Shown here: piece by piece, positions 50,701 through 60,610 of the stretch
Layout of the letters: every line of letters begins with the position of its first letter
Position numbering within the stretch: the first letter of the stretch is position 1
Origin: Protonemura montana
Lineage: Eukaryota > Arthropoda > Insecta > Plecoptera > Nemouridae
Direction of reading: 5' to 3'
NCBI GenBank assembly: GCA_947568835.1
Contig: OX387604.1
Span: 4,878,001 to 4,942,000 of the forward strand
Length of the DNA: 64,000 bases
Translations under genes and position numbers: made by a program
The notes under the pieces: model-generated
Database searches by the model: none
The model's input: the letters and a program-made list of their open reading frames with translations, nothing else
Told to the model about the DNA's origin: nothing

Positions 50701-51982
50701 TGGTTGCAACAACAGTGTAAACATTGCAAGCACTTGTCTTCTCCCTCTTTGCAAAATGATAATGTTAGATAATGTGGTATAATGGGTACCATACCAAGTA
50801 CATTCTTCACTACGAGTTGGTTTTGTTGTTCTAGTTTGGTAAATGTCCCCCACATGGACTTGCCGTCGGGCATGGGGTTGTTTCGGACCCATCCGCCACA
50901 GGAATACTGATAGAAGTCATCACAAGGGTCAACACTCGAGTCCAAGGAGCCAAGCATTGCCGCAGCAGCCGTTACGCAGGGCACGGTCAGGCAATGCTGA
51001 TCCACTGGAAAAATAAGGTGGTTAACGTGATAGGTACCATCTTAACAAACGTCCGGTTTTTTAAGTAATTATGCAGCACAGTTCAATGTGTTTTTCAGAA
51101 TTGCTTTTTCAGTTTTAAAAATACACACACCTAATAAATTGTACAGAACCACTTCCAAAACAGAGTCTCAGACTTTTTTTTAGTTTCCTGATGCTGTTAG
51201 TTTATGTGCATTTTTTGAGTTTATCTATTGATAACTCTATTGATGGGAAATTTGATGGGTCAGTAAATTAAGAGGTTTTTTCTTAAAGTTGGTTTGCCAA
51301 AGAGAGCCCAGAAAGATAAATATCTTTGTGCCAAGTGTTTCGGGTTAAAGTTATGTTGAAAAACGTGCAGGCACACTGCGTTTATTCTTTTGGGCTGTCA
51401 ACTGCTAATTTATCTCTTTGTCTTCGGAAAATAATGGAATCACAACAAAGATGGCATTACAAGTTTTCATCAAGTCTGTTTAACAAAACATTTTGTTGTA
51501 GTCAATTCCTGTGGCTCTGGTTTTTTATGTAAACTTTCTAAACAAAGTTCAACTTCACAGAATCTTTGAAATCATTGCTTGCATTTGAAATTGATTTAAG
51601 ATCTGTTCTTTTTTTTTTTTTTTCTGACAATTGACATCACTGTACGCAAATGCTCCGGCAACTTGTTTCAAGTTTATACATGATTTTATTTTAAATGGTA
51701 TCGTCTTGTACCTATTGCTTGTGTCCCAACATGTAACACTTGGAGCTTGGGCTCGTGGCGGCCAGCAGCACTGAGAAGGGTGCCGAGAACGAAGACAAGA
51801 AGCGCAAGCACTGCGGTGAGAATAAGTAGACACTTTTCAAGCTTGCTTCTTGTCTTCCAAAGTGTGGACCCGGCATGGTACCGGATGTGTGTGGCACTTG
51901 CCGCAACACCTTCTGTTAACTGAACTGAGCCAATGCTGCTGCTATCATCCTCTTCAAAGTCTGCAGGTTTATATCTTGTCAT
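44788..51982 (-). CDS. ECE: Endothelin-converting-enzyme-like M13 peptidase (12 exons, 776 aa)
   Basis: Type II membrane zinc endopeptidase, family M13; vertebrate ECEs process big endothelins and other peptides. Exons in transcription order: 51982-51712, 51004-50795, 49768-49641, 49536-49381, 49250-49152, 48495-48325, 48241-48093, 47779-47557, 47391-47111, 46681-46503, 46074-45788 and 44964-44788. They total 2331 nt with matching phases; human ECE1 is 770 aa as I recall. The start is ATG 51982, immediately after a splice acceptor, so an upstream 5' exon (or alternative N-terminus, as in vertebrate ECE1) is likely. Residues 1-50 are a cytosolic tail and 51-73 the membrane anchor. Then follow [35 protein letters not shown] (572-582), the zinc motif HELTH (613-617), GENIADNGG (zinc ligand Glu 673) and the C-terminal CEVW. 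The exon at 49768 and that at 49250 are too short for simple ORF finding. The donor after 48093 was chosen (at|gtgaga) because it restores phase 2. Confidence 0.95.
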
Positions 51983-54900
51983 CTAGAAACAAAAAAAAAT
52001 CTCATTAAACAAACGTTTATTTTTCTTTTCCCTCATGATGCTTTAGAAGAAATAAAAACATTTGAAACAGGTAAATATAAAATCATAAGATAACAGGTAA
52101 AAATGTTACCATATATAGATATTCAGCACCAATGCAGGTTATCAGCGATCATAACTGAAGACAAAAGAGTGCATTATAGGTTGTTTGTTGCACTTGACAC
52201 CTAATTACTACAAATTATTGTAATGTTATAACGAGAAACAAATGTGGCAGCACCAACTTACACTCACACCACATCTAATATCTGCCGCCTACTCAATTGC
52301 GACAGCGACTCTAGCCAAGCAACTGATTCAGTTATCTACCACAGTGCTCTAGTCTACTGGACATCACAACTATCAAACACATGCGCACATACACAAAGTC
52401 CGAAAATAGACCAGACCGCGGCTTAGGTTGGCTACAATTCATCCTCGAATGCATCGCAATATTGAACGAAGATAACGTGCCTCATTTCCTTGCATTATCT
52501 TTGGCAAATATTTTGTTATCAGTTACCCCAGGCTTAATCTGTTCGCACCTTATTCTGTGAACAATAATATATCATAGTTTTATTTGACTTGCTGTTTCAA
52601 TTTTACTCCTATGAAACTCGGATACACATTTTAATAAAGCCGAAATAAATGCTGAAATAAACCCAAGCCAGTAACAGATAATCGTAAAATCCTTGTGAAA
52701 AGTAATCCGACTGGGATATCTGCCTAAAAAATTATCAACGACATCCAAATAGCGTTTCAACAGAATATCAGAGTAGGGGAGTGTCTCTTGGCTATCAACA
52801 TGCCAACATGTTCATTCCATTGTTTATTTTAATTTCTTTGGGCGAGTTTATAAAGGAGTTGATGACATAATAAATTTTGATCTGGGTACAGTAACATCTA
52901 GAAACTTTCAAAAATCCTTGATTTTTCGCAAACGCAGTACGACCTTACGACTGTATATATGCATTTACTGCTAAAGCAAATCGAGTAATAATGAGCTGTT
53001 TATACTAATTGAATACACAAAACGAGGATTTGAATATGAATGGGTTGATAAGACTAGGCAGGAGCGTCACTTGGCGAATTCCTAGAAATTAGCTGAGCTT
53101 TCCCCATAAAGTATATCATAAAGTAAAATTTAGTAGCTTGCGAGACTTGTCATTATCATCATAAGCACTTAAACTGTAAGAGAAAACTTTCATCGAGGCT
53201 TTTTTTATTTTTTGTTCCTTTCAAACGCAACTTCGAAAAAAACTGTCTTTGTCGAGTTCCCGCTTCGCAGTTTATACACACTGGAATATTGTTTACTGGT
53301 AAAAAGTAGGCGTTTTAATTTTTTTAGTATTAATGAGTAGGTATCTTAAAACTGCGAGAGTACAGTACCACCGAGTTTCCATATGGAAAATGGAAGCTCA
53401 GTTGTTTTACTAATGAGATACAGCGTACTTAACAGATGCAACCAAATGCAGCTTCTAGTCTCCAAATATCCTTATTAGAAAGATACGATGAGACATACAA
53501 TTATAAATTACAGTGTTTATTGCTGGTCGCCAAATAAAATACAAAAACAAAATACAATTCCGCGTATATTCATGCCCTTCGTTACTGTGAACCAACTGTG
53601 AACACTGGACAATCGTGGCTTCTCTTAGTGATGTGATATATCCTCCCTACCAAATTAGGTAACGCGACACAACGAATGCGGATGATGTTACAATTGATTA
53701 TATACCAAATACCAGACAATGAGCGCGATTAGCTATTCTTTTCGTAAACATCAGCTGCTGTGCGTTAAGTATAGGTGGTATAGCCGTATGTTGACAGTGG
53801 CATATTTAGGCTCTACACTTTTTCGATCATGCTTTAATGTACAATAATAATAAAATTCTAAACACCATGCTCTACGTATGTGAACAAAAGCTGAACACAT
53901 CAAAAACATTGGTTTGTAAGATATATGTAAAACTCACTGAACCAATTACGACCATGTCATTCCATCCCCGACATAACTAAATGTTAATTTTAAGATTTCG
54001 ATTTCTCTCTTTAAAGTTAAAAACATTCCAGGGAAAACGCGCGAATGGTGAAACTACGTGCGTGGTTCTGATGTATTTCTACACATACTTCATAAATATC
54101 AATGAGTAAGTACAACCACGGCATTGCAAACCATGCATGCTAGACACTTCCAATGTTACTTCCCAAACCTATACGTTCAAAGATGGGTTACTGAATTAAA
54201 AACGTACCTTCACAGACATCTTGTCCCGCAAACACCTTTAGCAGATTTTAAACAAATTTTTCAATAATTCCATTCGATGGAAGAGCTATTCTATGTTAAA
54301 AAAACGACGTATCCGTAGTTATATTTACATATTTCTACGGGCTTATTTGACATGATTCCAAAGAACAGTGGAAGTGAAATTAATGAATTAATTACTAAAC
54401 CAGTATAAGTTGATATATTTCTGATTTGAAACATATATTACAGAACTCACCATCGCGTGCTACCAAAGAATCTAGTTAATGCCGCGGATAGAAGGTATAC
54501 CTACAGTTCGGTCATGAAAATGAACTAAGGCTGTGGCAATGACAGTACGCCCCACCCGTACCTTTATTGATCTGGTCACGACCACTCGTGGAATCATTTT
54601 CTGTTCACCCCACGCGCATATTGCCCATCACTGTGAGCGGTAAATTTAGGTGCGCGCAATCATTGATTAGAGAAACAGATAGATTCAGCCAGATTGACAA
54701 GATGCCGACAGTGTTTTGATGACTTACTTCTCTCTCTTTCTCGCCCACCCCCCTCCATCCCCAAAAAAAAAATCAACAACCACTACAGCTTTCAACCTGT
54801 AACCGATCATAGTAACGTTCTATACAAGACGGTGCAATTGCAGACCAGATAAGTTTCCCACAGTCGGTGGCAAACCAAATCTCGATAAAAATATACTTAA

Positions 54901-55763
54901 AAACAACTTTACTGTTGAATTGGAGCTCGACGACGTCAGCATATTAAATCACTTTTTTCTTCTTTGAGCGAAAGTTTTCAGCCAAAATAAATCAATTTCA
55001 GTAAGAATGAAAATATTTTTGCAGTTGCTTCATTCCGTTATTGTTCTCATTGTTGAACTCCCCACACACCGCCCACCATAATATTTGTTGGTGATTATTT
55101 CAACACCCCAGCACCCCTTACCACAAACCATAACCTTCGGTTCCCCTTACAACATTGTTTGCCTCCTCGAAAACATTTCCTTGTTAAACGGTGATCCCTC
55201 GATTCCCCCCCCCCCCTCTTTTTGTATCTAACTGAATTCTCTCTCGCTCGTACAGGTTGATTTTACAGTTGTTTATAATAATTCCCTGCGCCATGTACAC
55301 AACACGCTAAATACACAGATTTAGCGTCATATAGGTAATTGAATTAAGCAATTAATAATGCTTGGACGAACAATCGCGTGTGCTAGCGCTGGATTTCATT
55401 TATTACTCGAGCGCCAAGTCACGTCGCTGGTACCTCTGTGAGCTAGGAAAATGCAGATTTGCTTGATCTTTATGCTGCTGTTGACACCGCACTGGTGGCA
55501 GGTCTAGGTGGGGGTGGAAGCAAAGCACTGCGTTATGTGGACTTAGCCGTTGCTAAGACACACCTATTCTAAACAACAATTTTGTAAAAGATGCTTAATT
55601 GTGACGACCGAACCTTTTTGTGGTTAAGGGCAAGTTCGTACCACTTGTGTTCTGCTGTTGTACCTATATACAAACAAATATTAAAATTACAAACAATTTG
55701 CACACGAATTTATACATAAAATATGACTATTACACATATACATATATTTACCTCGGAAACTAA

Positions 55764-56450
55764 TGATGATTGATTATTGGGGATTAACGACGCAATGTTT
55801 CGACATCTAGGCATGTTTATTGTTTGGAAGTTGTTTATTTAGCAAAATAATGCTATTTACAGTACATTTTACATTTTTGTAATTTCTTGGCTTTTATTTT
55901 TACTTAAATACTAACATGGCTTTCTAATTTTCTACTAAACTTAACAAAGTCTTCCCCACCTTTAATATTTGCAGGAAATGCATGGTACTTTCTTACTCCT
56001 TTATACGAAATATACTATTATTAGCCTGGCCTTCTACACACGAATTTCTTTCTGATATAGTATTATGTTCGTGTGGCACAGGATTTAATGACGTCGGTGA
56101 ATGAGTGGATAATGATGAGCGATGAACCTAACCTAGCCTAGAAGGGAGTAGGGGAGACCACTGGCACGTAGCCTACACCTGTTGAAGAGCACTAAGGCCA
56201 CCGGCTTAACGTCCCTTCCGAAGGACGGTAGAACGCGAACAGAATTCCTCCACAAATCTATGCTGTCGAGAGGTTGATAAGCAAGGCGTATGAAGTTGCT
56301 GTTTTAGCTTTAATCCCACCAACCTTTCTCCCGAACAGAACTGGTCAGGTGCATGATGGCCACCCATCCAATACCTGACCCAGCGCAGTGTTGCTTAACT
56401 TCGGTGATATAATGAAAACCAGTGTTTCCAACACGCCAAACCGTTCGGTT
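55764..56450 (-). mobile_element. 5S-derived SINE, copy 8, split by an insertion
   Basis: The tail part (gattgattattggggattaa, cgacgcaatgttt) occupies 55764-55811. The body and 5S-like head resume at about 56071 (gtgtggcacaggatttaatg) and run to 56450 (ttgcttaacttcggtgatat, acacgccaaaccgttcggtt). About 260 bp of unrelated AT-rich sequence interrupts the element. Confidence 0.85.
55812..56070. other. Insertion inside SINE copy 8
   Basis: About 260 bp separating the two parts of a SINE. It is AT-rich, with no coding potential and no recognised terminal repeats. Target duplications were not established. A small unclassified element or filler DNA is possible. Confidence 0.5.
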
Positions 56451-56725
56451 GGAAACTAATATACCGGACAATTATCAATTAACTTAACGAAGAATGAAGT
56501 TAACCATCGCCACCATCACCCAATCTGACTCACCTCTCCTTCCAAACCATATTCACTCAAGTGTAGTGTAGGAAGAGAAGGGTGAGACTCAAATGAGACT
56601 TACCTAAAAAGGACGTAACCATCCTACATGAGCGCCCAAATAGATACTTGTAATATTACCCTCCAATTTGTGGAAATTTCTAAATAAGTGAGAGGTGAAC
56701 AGTAGAAGTGACTGACGGGGTTTTA

Positions 56726-56790
56726 AAACAACAAGACACTTTCCGGAAGGAACTCCCGGAAAGAAACTCCCGGAAAGTGCCTTGTTGTTT
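56726..56790. repeat. Hairpin with 21-nt arms
   Basis: The arms aaacaacaagacactttccgg (56726-56746) and its complement (56770-56790) match at 20 of 21 positions. The 23-nt loop itself repeats the cccggaaag motif. It could be an inverted-repeat element end or a structured RNA; nothing else supports a function. Confidence 0.75.
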
Positions 56791-57235
56791 GTTACTAACG
56801 TTACTTACCTCTGCTCGCACGAGGAGTTGGGGGTAGGAATTCCAAGGCAATCCTGCTAACATCTTTTGACCAAAACATTATCCCGAAACAACGGGGTCGG
56901 AAGGAATTCTGTCCAACTTATAAATCGTAAGTTTGTACAAAATAAAATTGTGTATCGTCTGCACTCTGAGTAAATTAGAACAGCGCATTGACAAAGCAAA
57001 ATTAAAATAAAAGGCATTTCAAAAATAATTGGGTGGGTGGACGGTGTCTACCCTGAAAAAAGGGTGGGTGGACGCCGTCCACCCGCGTCCACCCTCAAAT
57101 TAACCACTGCTTACCCTGCGCGTCGATCTTGCTTTGTATGATTTGCTCGGAGCATGAGAGTGCGCTGTTCAAAATCGTCAGCTTAAAGCCTTTTTCCACT
57201 ATTAGCCAATGGGAAGCAGAAATTCCAGCCGATAT

Positions 57236-57262
57236 CCCCCCCCCCCCCCCCCCCCCCCCCCC
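57236..57262 (+). repeat. Poly(C) tract, 27 nt
   Basis: The longest C run in the window, about 40 bp before the truncated SINE copy 9. Confidence 0.95.
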
Positions 57263-57302
57263 GATACCAGCCAGACATGATAGCAGGGTTGTAAGCAAGT
57301 TA

Positions 57303-57595
57303 AATGAAAGTTAGTACAGCAACTTCTTTCGCCTTGCTTATCAACCTCTCGACAGCATGGATTTGTGGAAGATTTCTGATGTTCGCTTTGCACCGTCTTT
57401 CAGAAGGGACGTTAAGCCGGTGATCCCCTTGGTGCTCTTCGACAGGAGTAGGCTACCTGCCGACACCGGGCTTCCCCACCTTCCTTCTAAGCTAGGTTAG
57501 GTTCATCATCATCCACTCTTTCACCGACGCCATTCGACCAGTGCCGCAGGGCCAGATGTCAAAACAGTGCGTCGTTAAACACCGCAAATCAATCT
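57303..57595 (+). mobile_element. 5S-derived SINE, copy 9 (headless)
   Basis: Begins within the body (gaaagttagtacagcaactt) and continues through the shared sequence (ttgcttatcaacctctcgac, cgacaggagtaggctacctg) to the tail (ttaaacaccgcaaatcaatc). The whole 5S-like head is absent, as expected of a 5'-truncated retroposon. Confidence 0.93.
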
Positions 57596-57795
57596 ATGAT
57601 GGTTGGGAATTCTGCTAACGTCTCAAAGCCAAAATTATAACAAACGTGAACTCATGATTAGGAACGGGTAGTGCAGACCTTGGTTGGATAATCAAACTTG
57701 CTGATGATAGAGCAACCGAATTGCAGCACTCCAGGAGATTCCGAACTATTGTTCTAAACAAGCGAAAATGAACCTTATCGTTTATCATCCCGCAG

Positions 57796-57870
57796 GATCT
57801 ACGCCATAAGTTGGTAGTTCTTGGAATTCTTTGCTTACACTACTTATGGTTGAATCCGTTTGTCTTGACA
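57796..57870 (+). other. Isolated exon-like segment (75 nt)
   Basis: Bounded by an acceptor (atcatcccgcag) and a strong donor (gtaagtga). One frame is open and encodes 25 residues with a hydrophobic core (LVVLGILCLHYLWL). No neighbouring exon was found, and the open frame at 58001-58345 shows no family. May be chance or part of an unrecognised gene. Confidence 0.2.
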
Positions 57871-58385
57871 GTAAGTGAAATGTGCTTTGTTACCAAGCTT
57901 GACGCCGACCAAGTTTCCGTGCATGGCTACGTTGTGATGCCGGTCACAATTCAATTACCTCCCCCTCACTACCCTTTATTAGAGCATCTTAGTCAGACGT
58001 TTGGTGCGAGCGTATACCGAAACTAATGTTGTATGCGACGCCCGAACCTTAGGGAAAGGTACGGTCCCGTACCAATATGTTACACCCCCCCGGCCGATAC
58101 CCACAAATTGGCGGCGAGCTGCGATGCTTGGTATGTACCTACTTGATTGGCTGGTCTTCACCTTGAACATCAAAATTCACGCAAAGATAATTTGGGCGGA
58201 CTGGCAGGGATGCGATAATACTAATGCATCCGAGGTTTTTGCTAATCCGAGCCCCCAAATTTATTCAATTTTTTTTAAGCAATTAGGTAATGTAATATGG
58301 TACAAAATAGGTAAATCCTTGAGAGTGTATTCATTACTCTTTTAACAGATCTTAGCTTTCAAAAATACTCTCGTATCCTCTCACG

Positions 58386-58824
58386 GTTAGGCGTGTTGGA
58401 AACACCGGTTCTCGTGAGTTCACCGAAGTTAAGCAACACTGCGCTGCCGCTGAGTCAGGTATTGGATGGGTGACCGTCAAACAGGTGACCAGTTCTGTTC
58501 GGGAGAGAGGTTGGAGGGATGAAAGTTAGTACAACAACGTCATTTGCCTTGCTTATCAACATCTCGACGGCATGGATTTGAAGAGGAATCCTGCTGTTCG
58601 AGTTGTACCGTCCTTCGGAAGGGGCTTTAAGCCGGTGGTCTTGTTGCTCTTCGACAGAAGTACGCTACGTGCCGGCACTGGGTTTCCCCTCCTTCCTACT
58701 AGGCTAGATTAGGTTTATCAACATTCTCATCATCATCATCATCCACTCATTCACTGACGCCATTAGACCAGTGCCGCAGGGCCAGTTGTCAAAATAGTGG
58801 GTCGTTAAACACCACAAATCATCA
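58386..58824 (+). mobile_element. 5S-derived SINE, copy 10 (most complete)
   Basis: Best reference copy. The head gcgtgttggaaacaccggtt, ctcgtgagttcaccgaagtt, aagcaacactgcgctg and gtattggatgggtgacc aligns with the inner half of 5S rRNA (A box, intermediate element, C box). Then follow the body (gttcgggagagaggttggag, ttgcttatcaacatctcgac, taagccggtggtc, aggctagattaggtt) and the tail (gtcgttaaacaccacaaatc). Confidence 0.96.
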
Positions 58825-59025
58825 AAATGGGGGCCTGGATTGACAGCGGCTCAAGATGTTTTAGCATCCTTGCTAGTCCATCCCTACTTACTGTACGGCT
58901 GTAATGGCTTTGAGCGATGATGAAAATGATGTCCTGCAGAAGATTACCAAATATATGGTATAAAAATACTCAGTCAGTATTCCACCACTTTTCTTGCTGT
59001 CAAAAAGAATCCAAGATGTGTGATG

Positions 59026-59150
59026 CTGTTGTATTAACGCCAACCCTTCCAACCTCTCTCCTGAACAGAGCTTGTTATTCATATGATAGTCAACCATCTA
59101 AACTTGACTCCACTCAGTACTGACAAGAGCCAGTGATTCCAAATCAACAA
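59026..59150 (-). mobile_element. 5S-derived SINE, head fragment
   Basis: A decayed reverse fragment: ccaacctctctcctgaacag, gatagtcaaccatctaaact and ccagtgattccaaa correspond to the body start and 5S-like head of the family. No tail. Confidence 0.7.
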
Positions 59151-60491
59151 ACTGTCATCGTTTCTTTTCATTTCTTATGTATTAATATTGCAACAAGCAC
59201 AGTTTAGATAGGAGTTGGTAGATTTTATTTAATGTCTGTTGAGACTACTCAATTGACTACCTGAAAACTGTTAGTCTTTACTAAGCATATAGCTGGGCTG
59301 CCTTAAACAACATTTTAGAACACTTTTGGAACCTTGGATTTGCTAGGTTCTTAGAAAAAATTCATCTGATAATTTTTTTAATAGGATTATTACAAACTTG
59401 GAAAACTTGATAAATGCCAGATGTAGTTACAAAACGTATCAAAATATTGCAAATATTTTAATGGTGCAGGGATTTACCACGCTCGAAATTTACAGATCCA
59501 CAAGAGAGGAATTTCAGTTTTATTTGCATTTTCAATGTTTTTTTGTTATAGACTTTTGGCAGATTTTACACCATGTTCAACAGAGGATAGATGCTCCCTA
59601 TAGGTAAAATATTTCTTAAGATATCCTAAGAAAGCAAGTCATTTATGTTTGTTGCCCTCTTTAAAAACCGGGAGAACTGAATCTTGGAATGCTCGTCCTT
59701 CAATGTGCCAATGCTTGTCCATAGTACTTACCTATTTGCCTAGTTATATAGTTCTCCAGAATAGGGTAGCGTAACACGTTGCACTACCTAAACCACAAAA
59801 TGTGTACAAAGTTCATGTCCAGCTGAGTGACAAAATGCCAAGTGGCCCATCTTTGCTTTCAGGATAGGAAAAAATGCAACACAAACGTCTAGCGCTTAGG
59901 GACATGAAAACGTTGTCATGAAAACTGGGTGCTTACCTGATTTTAAAAGAATGGAAATCTGCAAGCTTACAGAGCCTGCCTAGAGCCCTACACTTTTTCT
60001 TGCAAGGACTTTAAAATATAACCCCACGCAGAGGTTTAAGCAAACAATCAAAGTTAATGATTAAAATTCTTGACAGTTTGCTTTAAATGCAATGAGTTGC
60101 TCCAAAACTTGAATTGATCAACATTTTTTTCCTCTCTTCTATGCCTCCTCGAATTTACGGTGTTGGCATTAGACGAAATGTTTTTTAATACTTTCGAAAA
60201 ATATACATATTCTCCCTAATCCCCCCCCCCCCCCATCCCCCCAAAGGAATCCTGGCTAGACCACTGATCAATATGATGATAATAAATCGCATAAATCTCT
60301 ATTCTAAAAGGCACTGGCCATGCTATAGTAACTTTTGGGATCTATTAGGACTCTTGGAGATTATTTATAGAAAACAAAAATAAAACAAAAAAATAGATCA
60401 AATAAAATTCCTTCTATTTGTCAACATTTATATTTTCTTCGTTTCCTTACTGTACATCGACAAACATTTGAGTTAATTTCCAATATGCATT

Positions 60492-60497
60492 TTTAAT
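60492..60497 (-). terminator. Possible polyadenylation signal of VPS41
   Basis: The variant ATTAAA on the minus strand lies about 115 nt after the stop codon. I saw no AATAAA closer. Confidence 0.3.
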
Positions 60498-60610
60498 ACA
60501 ATATGTATAATGTATTACAATTAAATGATAACAGAATAAAAATAATAGTTAAATTATCTAAAAGATTTCATATTGTTCAAGAGTCAAGATCTGTAGAAGT
60601 TTCCTTCAAA

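Larger units (their letters stand above)
51983..60491. other. Gene-poor region between the ECE-like gene and VPS41
   Basis: No multi-exon gene recognised. The 52-55.7 kb part is AT-rich with nothing I can name and may include the 5' exon and promoter of the ECE-like gene. From 55.7 kb on it is dominated by SINE copies, a hairpin and homopolymer tracts. A single exon-like segment lies at 57796-57870. Confidence 0.5.
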
